Part shown: positions 35,321 through 48,268 of the stretch, piece by piece | How positions within the stretch are numbered: the first letter of the stretch is position 1 | Layout of the letters: every line of letters begins with the position of its first letter | Source of the DNA: Tolypeutes matacus | Lineage: Eukaryota; Chordata; Mammalia; Cingulata; Chlamyphoridae | Length of the DNA: 64,000 nucleotides | NCBI GenBank assembly: GCA_026826555.1 | Contig: JAKSZT010053999.1 | Location: forward strand, 240,652 to 304,651 | Direction: 5' to 3' | Position numbers and translations under genes: made by a program | Notes under the pieces: model-generated | Seen by the model: only the letters and a program-made list of their open reading frames with translations | Database searches by the model: none | Told to the model about the DNA's origin: nothing

Positions 35321-36790
35321 ATTAACTCATTTTAAAGAAATTTTAGATTGCATAAATGTTACATAAAAAATTTTAGGGGATTCCCATATGCCCCACTCCC
35401 TACACTTTCTTTCATTGACAGCATCCTTCATTAGTCTGGCACATTTGTTACAATTGATGAACACATATTGAATCATTGCCACTAACTGTACATTATAGTT
35501 TGGACTCTGTCCTGCACAATTTTGTAAGATATGACAAAATATATAATGGACTGTATCTGTCATTGCAACACTATGTAGGACAATTCCAATGTCCTAAAAA
35601 TGTCCCCATATTACACCTATTTTCCCTCTCCCTCACTCAGAATCTCTGGTGGCCATTGCCTCCACATCAATGATAAAAATGCTTCCTTCGTTAGAATAAC
35701 AATAAGGTTATAGCAGAATAATAATAATTCTACCCAAGTCCATTCTTCATTCCCCAATCTAGAGTATTTGGGGATGGCTATGCCCACTCTGCCTCTAACT
35801 AAGAGGGCAGATGGATGGGACATCTTGCAGACTCTTTATGTTCCTGGGAATGGGAATTGTTCATTATCATCTCCTTGTTAGTTGTCCTGGGTGGGTCCAA
35901 TGAACTGGAGAGAGAGTGCTGCAATTCTCTTGAGGTTCAGAGCCCAATTCGTACATGGATGCATTTAAGTCTCTTGGACATACACCTATCAAGTATAGTA
36001 CCAACACTTGTTTCAATAGAAGGGGCAGAACAGGCATATGTAGGGAAACCACAAATGAGTCCAACTCTGTCACAACGGGGAGCATAAATTTCAAAGTAAG
36101 GCCCACTGGCAGGGTGTTAAACTCCTGATCTGTCTGCCCTAATATCGTCTCTGGATGTCTCTGGAGCCCACAGTAGCCTCACTATTTGAGGCACCATTTA
36201 CGGTGGCAGTCAATGAGATCCTGCTGAGATGTGCATAAACTAATCTCTGGAATGACATCCCAACTCACTTTGAAATCGCTTAGTCATTAAGAACTCATTT
36301 GTATTTACCTTTCCCCCCCTTTTTTTTCCAGGTCCACCATTAGTTGGCACTTGATAATAATCCCTCAGTGCCAGTAAGGCTTATGGCCAGGAGCCATGTC
36401 CCACACTGGGGAGATGGTGGTGCATTTATCTGCTGAGTTTGACTTAGAGAATGGCCATATTTGAGCAATAAAGAGGACCTCAGAAGATAACTCTTAGGCA
36501 ACATATAATACTAGGCTAAGTTTTAATTTCAAAAGTTTCATAAATACCATAATTAATTCTCAGGGCCCAATACAATGGTCCATCCTTCTTTACTAGTCAT
36601 TGCCCTTGTATTTGAGGACTTCTTGCTATTCCATTAGAGATTGCAGCAGAGTTCCTGGGATTGGAATTCAATATTCTTTGGGTTATTGTGTGGTTCTTTA
36701 CCCCTGTGACAATGCCCCATGATAACTTGAACACATTTATATGTCTTGAAGGTATGCCCCAGGTCAACCCCCTGCCATGCAACCCCCTAT
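35321..36790 (-). mobile_element. L1 3' UTR subfamily A, long copy, reverse
   Basis: It begins after ORF2 text 'caatcttggttttgttaatt' with a T-run, then 'tttagattgcataaatgtta' and 'ccttcattagtctggcacat'. It continues to 'ctctaactaagagggcagat', 'aggcccactggcagggtgtt' and 'gtatgccccaggtcaacccc'. It probably inserted into the ORF2 of the L1 to its left. Frames at 35327-36106 are UTR by-products that recur elsewhere. Confidence 0.9.
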
Positions 36791-36959
36791 TACTAACAAA
36801 ATCCAGTTCTTAACAGGCCATGTTTGCTCCCAAAAGTCTGTAGCATACTAGTGCTGACTTGCCACAATTCCTAGGCTTCTTTGACTTGTGTCTTATCCAT
36901 TTATTTTAATAATTTCTGGCTATTACCAACTGCATCTGAATTTCTTTGGCATATAAAGA

Positions 36960-37170
36960 CTGCAGTCATATTCATTAGAACTGATCCTGATTAAATTTGT
37001 TTTAATCTGAACGGGATATCCAAAAATCCTATTGCCAAATGTGTTCAAACCTTAACTAATGATAATATTTTCAAAGGTCCCTGTTTACAAATGCGTTCAC
37101 ATTTGCAAGAATGAAAATTATGCCTTGAACTTACTTGGGCAGGGGGTACATGATCTAATCCCCAGAAACA
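36960..37170 (-). mobile_element. MLT1-like MaLR LTR fragment, reverse
   Basis: 'caaatgtgttcaaaccttaa', 'tcaaaggtccctgtttacaa' and 'cagggggtacatgatctaat' parallel the antisense MLT1 run 'cctatttccaaataaggtcacattc...ggggacacaattca'. Diverged and partial. Confidence 0.5.
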
Positions 37171-37595
37171 TTCCCAGCCTGGAATTAAAGATATAGAGAT
37201 GGGACAAAGTGAAAGAGAAATGAGGTCAAAGAAGAATCATGGAAGTAGAAGTCAGGGAAGAAGAGATTTCCTCAAGTTAAGAGAGAGAGCCTTCCATGCA
37301 ACATGTGCATAAGGCAGGGCTTGTGCCCTAGTGTTTGGGATGAGCTCCAGTGCTTAGGAAGTATAGGGCTGCTGCTATAGCAAATGCACAGGCAAAGCAA
37401 CAAACCACAGATAATCCTCAGACCTTGGAAAATAATGGAGTTTACCCTGCTGTGATGTGTACTTGTTTGGACCTTGTGACCTCAGTTTCCTTCCAATATC
37501 TTCATTCAGAAATGGAAATGTCTATACTATACTTCTCACTTAGATGCATAAAGCATCCAAGAAAAGTGGGGTGTATTACAAGTAGAGGAACAAAG
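37171..37595. other. Unassigned sequence
   Basis: Purine-rich text (37180-37290). The 98-codon plus frame at 37350-37646 has no domain signature I know. Nothing is supported here. Confidence 0.4.
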
Positions 37596-38540
37596 AAATA
37601 TGACAGCATCCTTTTAACAAGGAAAGAAGATAAGACATGTATATAGAATTACATCTGATACAAATAACAAACAAATGCAGATAACTTAGAGTATTGAAAC
37701 ACATGAAAGTGGGAATCATCACTACAAGATACATACTATAAAAATGTTTAATGAAACCTTTGAGGGAAATATATGGTATACTTTGAGAATATGGACATAC
37801 ACATAGGAATGAAGAACACCAGAAATGGTAAAAAAATACCACTAAATATATGATAGTTTTTCTTCTTCGTGTATATGTAAAATGATATATTATCATATGA
37901 AGGTAGACTGAGACAAGTTAAATATATATAAGCTCTAAATCAAGAAACAACTTTAGAAAGTAATATATATATGCTACAAGCCAATAGATGATAAAATATA
38001 CTTAATCCAAATCTAGACTGAAAAAGTGGAAAGAGAACCAAAAACAGATGGATCAAAAAGAAAACAGCAAAAATGTTTTATATATTTAACACTTAAATGC
38101 ATCAATAATTACAAATAATTTAAATAGCAAAACACCACAATTAAAAGACAGAGAATCTTACCTAGGTTTATGTATAGCCCCATGTCTATGCTGCCTTCAA
38201 GAAATTAACTTTAGTACAAAGACCCATGAATGATACATTTCAATAAAATCTTTTTAAAAAGTAAAAGAGTACATAAAATTATACATGCTAACAACACACT
38301 TTTTAAAAAGTTATAGTGGTAATATTAATAACAGAAAATGTAGACTTTGAAGCAAACACCAGGCATAAAAGACTTTATTTCATTTTTATAAAAGAGTCAA
38401 TTTATCAAGATGACATAAACTTACTTAACATTAACACAGCAAAAGAAAAAGAGCTTCAAAATACCTAAAGCAAACTGATAGAACTGCTAGTAGAATTTAG
38501 AAACATGAACAATGAGATTCAGAGATTTCAGTACTCCTCT
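37596..38540 (+). mobile_element. Old L1M fragment, forward
   Basis: A-rich forward text with ORF2-upstream wording near the right end: 'ttgaagcaaacaccaggcat' and 'gaaaaagagcttcaaaatac' followed by 'aaactgatagaactgctagt'. It is heavily diverged and the left boundary is soft. The 106-codon minus frame at 37576-37896 is antisense. Confidence 0.5.
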
Positions 38541-39054
38541 ATTATTTTGATATGTGATGTCAAAGAGAATATTTTGTACAGTTTCAGCATTTTGGAATTT
38601 GTGCAGACTTCCTTATGGCCCAGAATATGGTAAAATTTGGTAAATCATCAATGTTCATTTGTAAAGAAAACATATTTTGCACATTTAGGTTACAGTGTCC
38701 TATGAATGTCAATTTTGGCAATGTAGCAAATTACACACTCAAATCTTATATTAATCCTTACTTTACACTTTCTTTTATCAGTTTTAGTGAGTCATACCTT
38801 GAACTTAAAATATGATATTTTTCAATTTCTCCATTTTCTTTTAATGTATGCTTTTTATATTGCCATATTATATAATGATATGTGCACAATGTTATGCCAC
38901 CTCATTTAAATAGATATTTCAAAATGAGTTATCTACAATTTACAGGAAATGATCACCATTCCCTTTCAGGCATTGGTCTCCAAACTAAATTGTACATTAT
39001 ATTATTGTTTACATATGACCAGACACACAATACATTTTTGGTATTTTGTCAGTG

Positions 39055-39390
39055 CATTTTTTTAAGAAAATTTTGTAGGTTTAGAGAAAAAATCATACAA
39101 AAAATAAAGAATTCTCATATACTTTATCCCCCTATTATGAACACCTGAATTAGTGTGATATCTTTGTTAAAGTAGATGAAAATATATGATTATAATTGGA
39201 CTATTAACCATAGTCATAATTTACATTAGGGTTCACTGTGTTGTACAATACTAGGTTGTTGTTAATTTTTAAATATTTATCTAGTAACCAATATAACCTA
39301 AACTTTCCCATTTTAACCACAAATCATTTCTCTAATTACAAATATGGATACTGTATAGGGCAAATTCATACATGATGGAACATACCCTGT
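39055..39390 (-). mobile_element. Old L1 3' UTR fragment (pan-eutherian type), reverse
   Basis: 'tttagagaaaaaatcataca', 'ctgaattagtgtgatatctt' and 'tttacattagggttcactgt' resemble the antisense L1M/ME 3' UTR found across placental mammals rather than the A, B or C forms. Confidence 0.6.
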
Positions 39391-40475
39391 GTGGTTTAGT
39401 GCGAAAGGTATATAATAAAAATATGCAGTCAAGGTAACTCTTTGCAAAGATTACAATTCATCCACTAACAATACATCAATGCCCTGTGATATTAGTCTAA
39501 GAAGGAGCAGAAGCAGCAATTCCAATTTTAATGAGTGATATATGTGGCCCCAATTTACAAATTTAAACTGTAATATTTTAGTGATTACCTGGGAAATAAA
39601 ATTTGTTTTCGAAGTTTATCCCCTATGAAAAAGTATTTTTCAGCCATTAGAGAGTTCTGCTCCTAATTCAAAGATTATTGTAAGGGTTATAGACTTTAAT
39701 ATATGAGGCACATATAGAATACTCAATAAAAATACATAATTTCATTGTTTCATCATCTTAACATGTTGATATCTGGATTTAGAAGTATCATAAGGTGGAA
39801 ATAAGAAATACTTAACTCACTTTTGTCTTCTTGGTATGGCGACATAAACCTGCTGAGAAACAGTTTTAATCCTAAATTTTCTTACCTTATTAATGATTTA
39901 CAATTTTGTAAATATTTTCTTTGTTTTGAGCAAAAGTAATTCTTATTCAAAATATGTCCTTCCTCATGAAATATAGGGAAATACATTTGACACTAATTAC
40001 CATCTACACCTTCCTCAGATACTTATATTTTTTTCTGAATAAAATAATTAATGTAGTTTTATTATTAGCTTTGAAATATGAATATATACATTTAGGATTA
40101 TTTTTAACTCCATGATGTATGAATTTCTCTGACTCCGAAAGTACAAAACTAGAGAAAAGAAAGTTGACATACAGTGTATATTTTCTAGAACTCTCTAAGT
40201 TTAAAAAACAATAAATGGAAAATGAACTACTTGGCAAAAGACAAAAGGCTTTTGCTGTGAAATTTCAGTTATCAGAGATCAGAGAACATTCACTGTTTTG
40301 AGGGAAAGGTCTCAAATTAAAATATAATTGTGCTATTATTATGCTGACACATAATATAATGACTGTCCTTGAAAATGCAACTCATGTCTCTGAAAGTCAG
40401 AAATAAGCCAGAAATTTAAGTTTGAGGCATTTTCAACTCAGCCCATTAAAGTGGGATTGTCTTGAAATAATTATC
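39391..40475. other. No recognised feature
   Basis: AT-rich flank of the olfactory-receptor relic. The 77-codon minus frame at 40004-40237 has no signature. Confidence 0.5.
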
Positions 40476-41399
40476 CTAACATTTTCCCCAATGAAGCTTT
40501 CTGCTCCTAATTCTCCTTAAAGACTCCTTTATCTGTTTGTTTCTAAGACTGTAGATTATAGGATTCAAGAAAGGAGGGACTATAGAATAGAGCAGAGTTG
40601 ATCATGTTCTGAATTGTGGGTGAGCTGCAGGTTGGCTTCGCATACACAGCAGCAGCTGAGCTGAGAAAGACGGTCACCACAAGGATGTGAGGGACGCAGT
40701 TGGAAAAGGCCCTTCCTCATTCTGTTTTGGAAATTTGAGCACAGTAGAAAATATGCGAATATAAGACATGGTGATGAAGGTAAAGCTGCCACCACCCATC
40801 AACATTGCTGAGATAAGAATTAAAATTTCTTTGAGATCTCTGATCAAGAGAGTTTCAGCAGAGAGGTGAACTGATGGACCACGTTGGACTGACAGAAGGG
40901 CAGTTGGAATGTATTGCCAGTGTGGAATCCTGCAAAGGCTACACCACTGATTAAGGTGGCCATTATCCTCTGGACACAGACCCGGGGGTTCATGGTCACA
41001 GAGTAGTGGTAGGGCTGGCAGATGGCTACATAGAGATCAAGGGCCATGATGGTGAGGAACACAAGTTCTATACAAGCAAACAAAAACACAAGGAACATCT
41101 GAGCTGCACATCTAACCATGGATTGCTGTGTTGTAAAGCAGGAAGATGATACATGCCTTGGGAACAGTGACAGAAATGTAGCACATGTCCAAGACAGACA
41201 GATTCCTTATAGAGAAATACATGGTGGTATAAAGAGTCTTGTTAATGGTGGTTACTGTGACATTAAGAAAGTTGCCCATTAGGGTTGCCAAGTACATCAG
41301 TTGGAAGAACAAGGCATACAAGACTCTGAACTCCCACACATCAGAAAATCTTGTGAACAGGAATTCAGTCACCGTGGTAGAATTTGAAATTTTTAGCAT
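40476..41399 (-). pseudogene. Olfactory receptor pseudogene, OR14-like
   Basis: Intact relatives are about 310-residue seven-helix odorant receptors of olfactory neurons, encoded by one exon. The ATG at 41399 opens Met-Leu-Lys-Ile-Ser-Asn-Ser-Thr. TM1 has a Met-Gly-Asn core. TM2 reads MYFSIRNLSVLDMCY, whose LSVLDMCYISVTVPK wording points to family 14. A frameshift at 41112-41119 moves to a second frame with TM3 MALDLYVAICQP, where the usual Asp-Arg-Tyr has become Asp-Leu-Tyr. The Phe-Cys-Asp stretch of loop 2 is deleted. TGA at the end of frame 2 (40844) and a TAA soon after stop it. A third section keeps the TM5-TM6 part ('FSTVLKF'), and more frame changes precede the C-terminal PIIYSLRNK, ending at TAG 40476. 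It is clearly dead. The family is secure; the OR14 placement is inferred from wording. Confidence 0.93.
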
Positions 41400-42140
41400 A
41401 ATTTGCTGTGGATGTGGAGAAACAAAGGCAGATAATCCCTAAAGAAACAAGCAAACTGTAGGTGAGGAAAGAAATTAGCCGAAGTACATTTATAGGCTCA
41501 TGTTTATTCGATTTCTGCTCTATATTGGTTGGTAATAAAACAGAACACAATATTGCCTCATCTTTCTTTAGTCTCCCTGCTTCATACCATATTTTTATGG
41601 GAGTTTTATGGGAGTTTTAACATTAAAATACAGTCTTTATCCATTATATTTTTGATGTACCATTATTTAATCTAAAGCTTCTTCAAAAATAAAAGTATAT
41701 TTTAAAAAATGAGTAAAATGTAATCTTTATTAGCTTGTGCTAATATTTGCATATATTTCAATTATATATTAGAAGTAAAATATATATATATATTGGAGTT
41801 CAAATATATTGGAGGATTTTTTTGAATTTGTATTGCTAATTTCTATGTACCAGACACTTCAGAAATATTATCTAAATGTTAACATATCATTAGTTCATCA
41901 CTGAATAGTGATCGGGAACTACTCTTTTATAAGAGCATCTCTTAAATTACAAGTAGTTATATTCTGTTATGTGACCTCCAGGTGGGAAAATTATTTTACC
42001 TCTATTTTTACCACTATATCCTTTGCTACTCATTTCATTTGGAAAATCAACTTTAAGAAATTCTTTCTCTCAAATCAAATTTATTCTGGCTGAATATATA
42101 TTTTCCCAGCACTTATATACATGTACTAACTTTATTTTAA
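41400..42140. other. No recognised feature
   Basis: Upstream side of the OR relic. It holds a (TA)n run at about 41779-41792 and otherwise AT-rich sequence. Confidence 0.5.
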
Positions 42141-42147
42141 TTTTTCT

Positions 42148-42205
42148 TTAATCTCTCCTTTCTCTCTCTCTCTCTTTCTCCCTCCTTCCCTTTCTCTCCT
42201 TTTGT
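42148..42205 (+). repeat. Polypyrimidine (CT)n tract
   Basis: Almost pure C/T, with 'tctctctctctctctttctc' at its core and degenerate CCTT units after it. A simple repeat. Confidence 0.85.
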
Positions 42206-42854
42206 CTTATATATTTTATTACATCCTTTATGGCTTCATTTTGATTATTCCTTGGCCTAAATACCATAATCAAATGGAATGATATTAGCACAATATTTTA
42301 TTTATTTAGAGTGCCCTAGGTAGTTTACTTAGTCATATATTATAATTGCAATTAGAAATATGCCATTAATATACACAAATTACAGTGAAAAAAAGCTGGG
42401 TCACTGGAAGATCAAGAAAACATAGAAAGCAATGGCTTTGTAAATGGCAAGCATGTCTTCCAGGCATCTGTCTGCTCAGATGGCACTGTGCCTCATGGTG
42501 CTCCTCATCCTACCGAGTTTCACTATTATGCCTTTGCTCAGGCTGACCATGCATTTTTATGTTACATCCCAGCTGTCAAGTACTGCAGAAGCCTGTTTTC
42601 AATCACAGTGATCCAGAGCCGAGACATCACTCCATTTATTTCCACCCTGAGTACTACGTGGACAGTTAGATATTTTGAAAACCATTTTCCATAATGCTTT
42701 ATATTTTTATACTTCACAACCTAGTCCAACAGTATGCAGTGACTTAAACTCAGGACAATCTATTAAATCATTATTTTAACCAATCCCAGAGTATAAATAC
42801 TTGTTTGGACAGAATCTTCACTACATCACCATTCTTTTATATCTATTTAAAAAT

Positions 42855-42955
42855 CCTTGGGGAGCAGTGGTAGCTCAGTGCTTGAGCAGAGCTTAGTATG
42901 TATGCGGTTCTGGGCTCAATTTCTATTATCGCACCCCCCAAAAATCCTAAGGGAT
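42855..42955 (+). mobile_element. DAS-type SINE, forward
   Basis: Starts 'ggggagcagtggtagctcag' (A-box side), with 'ggttctgggctcaatttcta' for the B-box side, and ends in C- and A-rich text at 42938-42951. The only forward SINE in the window. It is diverged and the B box is damaged. Confidence 0.85.
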
Positions 42956-45240
42956 ATTGTTGTAATAAAATAGAACCTCATATAATATAATTCCTAAGTA
43001 TTTTTACTCGCATTTTCTCTAGTTTTAAAGTGCATGGAGCTATCCATACTTGAAGAAAAATTGAATGTTCAAGCCATCCTTCTCTCTCTTTTTTCATTTA
43101 TACCAATGTCTCCTATTAAATTCCAAGTTTTGTTTCTTCTCTATCTCTACACGCTCCTTGAATTTTCATAAACTCAGGTTCCACTATTCAAAAGTTCATT
43201 TCTGAGATGCTGATTCATTAATTTACTAACTTATTTTATTCCTATCTCTATTCAATAGCCCTTTCCAAACAGTGTATTTTCCATCAATCTCAGTACTTAT
43301 CTGAAATTTAACGTTGTGGCTTCTTGACAGCATCTAATCATCTCATTTAAATAACAACTTCATCAGAATTTCAGGAGGTTTCCCTCATTATTTTAAGCTT
43401 TTTGAAGATCTGTCAAGACTGGAGACTACTACAAGGATTTCCTTCCTTGGTGCCACATCTACTCACTCAAGATTGTCTTCTATATTATTACAGTCACTCA
43501 TTTCATAAAAGATAAAAGAGCATCTAAGGTATATTTCTCCAGAATCAGTTCTAGATTGTATTTATACTACATTCCATCTTCCTTCTTTTACCATCTTTTC
43601 CTGTTTACCCTCTTCTTCTTTATTATGCTCTTATTTAATCTATTATCTCTGTCCTCCTACCTTCTCTCATTCTTCTGAAACATTGCTCATGTTTTCTTAT
43701 TTTCCTTTACGCTGATTTCTACAAGAGTCTGACATAATTCTGGCAAGTCACAAAGATCCAATTCATATAATATACATAACACAAAATAAAACTTCCCCTC
43801 ATGACCTCAGATCTATTGAATAATTTTCTAACATCCATAAGTGCTTCTTTCACAATATTTAAAATAAATGATCTGATGCAACTAAAAGTTGGTGGAATTT
43901 AGGTACATGACTTGGAACCTTTCCATTTTGATATAAAATAGTTAAGATCATCTTAGACATAATGCATGGCATAATTGAAAATTCCTGACAAAATTTTCCA
44001 AGAAATACCTACCTCATTAATGAAACATTTCAAATAGAAAATATTTGGAAATGGAAAAAACAAATTTAAAACACATACTTAGGGGCAGTTACTGGAGGAG
44101 GTGAACTTCTGCTTGACTTTTTGTTTCCATTTATACTCAATGAATTTCTAACTATAAGCATTTCTGGCTATTATAATCTACTTCAATATTTTAAGGACTA
44201 AAATTTGCCAAGGAATAAGCACCTCACTGAAAATGTCATGAATTGATTTATTTATTAATGTGTTAATTAATTTCACTACAGTTAATCTTCATGAGTCTAA
44301 AAAAATAGGAATAATGGCTTTAATATATTCTTTGAACTTAGGATAAATAGATATTATTTATTGGACTCAGTATTTATTCTTTAATAACATCCTCAAGTGA
44401 CTAAGATGAAGTATGTTGAGTCTTCTGCTTTGTGTAAATACTGTTATATTTACCCATAAACCTGAACATATTTCATAATTTCAGTAAGCTGTAACATGAA
44501 GAGAGTGGGTTCTTTACATTTGCAAAAATATATGGATTATTGATGATGGATGAGTTAACAGATGCTGTATGTACAGCTAATTCCTCGATAACCATCCTTT
44601 TCATAACTGTTTATATTAGTGGTAAATAATTATCATGCATTTTGCATCCCTAACAGAAAAAAATGCAGGGTCTTATCTTAAATACATATTAAACTCTAAA
44701 GCACACCAAATACTTTCCTTGATTGGCTTAAGCTATCTATTTTCCAATGTGACTTTAAATCCTAGAAAGTACTTGTCAAATGAACTATTTACGTTGCACC
44801 TTCAAATTCAAAATGCTAATGCAACACTTGCTGTGTCCCCACATGCCATTGTTTCTTGACTCCCTTCTTTATCATGACCAATGTAATTACCTGTAACACA
44901 GAGAATCTTTGCAAACTTTTACAAGGCAGGGAAAGTATCACTTTCAGACTAATTTCCTGTAGCAAAATTATTTTGCTCCTTTTTGGTGTTATAAATTTAG
45001 GACACTCAAAAATCGTTCATTATGTAGTTTATGCTACTCCTGTTGTTTTATTCTAAACTGTTCATTTTATTGATAGCATATAGGGTCAACTTGATAAAAA
45101 TAGCTAGTTCAATATTTATAAGTGGCTCTACCCTAAGCTCTGACTTTTCTATATGTAGGTTGAGATCTTAAAAATAATTAATTTATACAAAGTCTAATCA
45201 GATTATCTCTACCATATTGTAAAAATGCAATGGGCTCTCA
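42956..45240. other. Long quiet stretch, no gene seen
   Basis: 2.3 kb with no recognised repeat. 43080-43720 is pyrimidine-rich. Short frames at 44635-45056 plus have no signature. Confidence 0.5.
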
Positions 45241-45244
45241 GAGT

Positions 45245-45685
45245 GTTTTAATTTCCTGGATGCTAAATCAAATACTATACAATAAGTTGTTGTAAACTAC
45301 AGGGATTTATTGGCCTGCAGTTTTGAGGCTAGGAGAAGTCCAAAATCAAGGCGCCAGCAAGGAGGTGCTTCCCCCCATCCCCTAGATGACTGGCTTTCTG
45401 CATCTTCTTCAGACACTCCTTGGTCCTTTGATTTACTGTTAGGTGACACTGCACATAGTGGCCTGTTCTGGCCTCTCTCTCCATCTGACTTTAACTTTGC
45501 CTATAAGCAACTCTAGTAATCCAGAACGAAGCCAGAACCTGATTCCTTGGGGCCAGGGCCACACCTTAACTGAAATAACATCGTGAAGAAATCTCATTTA
45601 CAATGGGTCCACACTCAACAAAACGGTGACCAATACCAAGAACATGTCCAAACTGTGGTACACGATTCAATCTACCACATACCAT
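45245..45685 (-). mobile_element. MaLR-like LTR, reverse
   Basis: Begins 'gtgttttaatttcctggatg', with 'gggatttattggcctgcagt' and 'gaagtccaaaatcaaggcgc'. It ends 'ggtacacgattcaatctacc', the antisense layout of MLT1-type LTRs and similar to 23060 and 49525. The frame at 45310-45516 plus is inside it. Confidence 0.7.
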
Positions 45686-45814
45686 TTAAATACTGAGAGA
45701 ATATCTGTTGTTTTGTGACACTCAGCAATAAATTTGGGGTTCCAACTTGAATTTCCACATGGCAGTTTTGCAGAGTTGTAATGGCTTGGCCTTCAGAGAA
45801 AAGATATACTTTGC

Positions 45815-45935
45815 ACCTCAGTTTTGCCATTTTCTGCTTTGTAGCACTGGGAAGACTCTCAAACATCTGTTAACCTTAATTTCCTTGTCAGTGAAATATA
45901 GAGCAATACCTAACTTATGAACTTGGCATTTTAAA
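45815..45935 (+). mobile_element. MIR remnant, forward
   Basis: 'gttttgccattttctgcttt', 'tgttaaccttaatttccttg' and 'agagcaatacctaacttatg' follow the MIR order (ctctgccactt, then ttaacctctctgagcctcagtttcctcatc, then the aata/tacctac segment). Confidence 0.6.
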
Positions 45936-47850
45936 ACATTGCAATGGGGAGGGACTCAAATGGTATCTATGTTGAAAAAAATGTATAAATATGAATGACA
46001 CGTCACTGACAATATGATTAAGCAATGTCTCTTCAGCATTTATACTTATTCCATCTTAAATATACAGGGTGCTAAGCAAAAGAGAAAGGAAAAGTAAACA
46101 TCAATGGTTGGCATTGACTAGTACATTTTTTGTTCTAAGTAGAATGACAATATAAAATCAGTGTAAAATGTTGAAAATAATGAAAGATTATTGGAAAATT
46201 TGGACCATTCCCTTACCTGCAGACTGGCAGGTACCAGGGGATTCCCTAGTTCAATAAAGTTTTCCTGGAGTGGCCAGAATGTTTTAAGGGTGCTTTCATG
46301 CCTCAAAATATGAATGCAATTTATTTGCTAACTTTTCTGCAAAAGCTTGACAAGTGCATTTATCACCCTGAAGAATTGAAAGAATTTCTTCATTAGTATA
46401 TTTCTTCATTAATATATTCACTCACATAGCCATCTAATTCTGATTTATTTATAATTATCTCAATCTTTCAAAATAATTTTGGGTGACTTTAGTGCAAACA
46501 GAGGTCTAGAAACCATGGAATGAATAATGAACAAATGCTTACATACTCTTTCATGATACGCTATGACAAAGTCCTAGAATTACACCTGAAAACAAGACAT
46601 TATGTTAGAATTTTTTTGATGGATAGGACTCACTGATTCACTTTGAATAAGTGGAACTTTCTTGGTATAGGTTATCAAAGAAAAAATTATAGGCAAATAT
46701 TTATAAAATTATTAATTGAAACCAACACTATGCATAAATCATTATTTCCATAGGTAAATAAAATCCCCCACTCAATTTGTTTACCTATAAATGGAATTTA
46801 GCATTTTACATGCTGAAGCTCTGGGCAGCATGTAAAGAATCCCTGGCCCTGCTTGCATTGTGACACTGGGTGTAACCATTGTTGATATATGTGCATGCTT
46901 CACTTCCATGAGGAACAAGGAATTCTCCTGAAAGTTCTGAAATGAAATATTTTAATGCACACACACAAAAAGGAATCATTGGTCTCAATATGTGAATACC
47001 TTCCCTATCTATATTTTCTATTAGCAGTGTTTCTCAACAATAAGTGAACTGTGCAGGAAAGAAGTGTGGTGGATTCATGGAGTGAGTTGAAGGAGAAGGA
47101 AAAAAGAAATTAATAACAAAAATACTCACATGATATATTGTCTTCTTATGCAAGATATGCAAGTCAGGGTTTCTGGGAAGGGTTGAAACCTGTTTCAGGA
47201 GTAAACAAGCACAAGTGGGCAAATTTATTGACCAACTGAAATCCAGAGGAATCATTCTGTTTTATAACAAGTGCCTTTACATTTAGTTCAAGATGGCATT
47301 GGGGAAAATCCATGGGAAGACAGTCCTTGGCCTATGTAATAGACATTGCCCAGAGGTAATTTGTGGATAATTGATTCTAGATAATGAGAGAAGCAGACTT
47401 AAATGAAATCTGTGCATGTACACAATTTTTGTATATCGAGAAATATTAGTATATTGAATTTGTAAAGGAATTGGTGAAGATTAATGAGGCAATAATTAAA
47501 ATAGAAATAAAACTGCAATTCTCCCAATATCATGATGATTCATAAGGAGAAATGTTTGTTGCTCTTAAAGAACAAACAGGAGAGGAGAGGTCCAGAATCT
47601 GAATTCACCCTAACCCCTGAAATCAAGTTTTTCTGGATTAATATTTGTGTAAAATATTTCCTCAGTTTTTGTTCTAAGGAATGTTCTGATTTTCACTTGT
47701 CAGGCCAAAATCTCAAAATTTTTGCTGAATTAAATGACAAAACAACCCTTCTGAAATTGTCCAAAATGTCAACATAAAGTTGTATACTATTTCCTAGTCT
47801 GGTGCCAAACACCAATAATCAGGCCAGGGAGCTCAATAAGTCCTTTTTCA
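45936..47850. other. Long quiet stretch, no gene seen
   Basis: About 1.9 kb with no recognised repeat. Frames at 46118-47255 minus and 47532-47777 plus are short and lack signatures. Confidence 0.5.
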
Positions 47851-47854
47851 GCTC

Positions 47855-47990
47855 TTCACATCACTTCTTCTCTTGTGACTCAGTTTCTTCATCTGTTAAT
47901 ATGTTAAAAACGGTGTCCAACCTTATGAGTCTGTTGAGATGTGACACAATAGAATGTGGAAAGCATTCAGACTAGTACTAGACAAAAAGT
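47855..47990 (+). mobile_element. MIR remnant, forward
   Basis: 'gactcagtttcttcatctgt' is the diagnostic MIR core, followed by 'gagtctgttgagatgtgaca' and 'ggaaagcattcagactagta' in the expected order. Confidence 0.7.
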
Positions 47991-47995
47991 CTACG

Positions 47996-48268
47996 ATGTG
48001 AACTGTGGTCTATGGTTGATGGCAAGGCCCCAGGATGTGTAAGTCCGTTGAGGGTGGTGGGCCACACTTGTGGGAGATGTTTGTGTGAGATGTGGTGGGA
48101 GCAGTGTGGGGTGGGCAACATGGGAATCCCAGGGGGTTCCGTGTAATATTTTCAGTAATCTAAGCACCTCTTAAAATCTATTTATATATATATAAATAAC
48201 ATTTTTGGAAGCAAATGCACATATATGCATATATATTTATATATCATTTTACAAGAAAAAAAAAAAAA
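47996..48268 (+). mobile_element. L1 3' UTR subfamily B with poly(A), forward
   Basis: 'gtctatggttgatggcaagg', 'caggatgtgtaagtccgttg' and 'gggttccgtgtaatattttc' match the copy at 7410. It has a TA microsatellite in the middle and an A-run at 48256-48268. Confidence 0.88.

Noticed and set aside
41239..41442. 67-codon plus-strand open frame
   Set aside because: Antisense shadow of the olfactory-receptor pseudogene.
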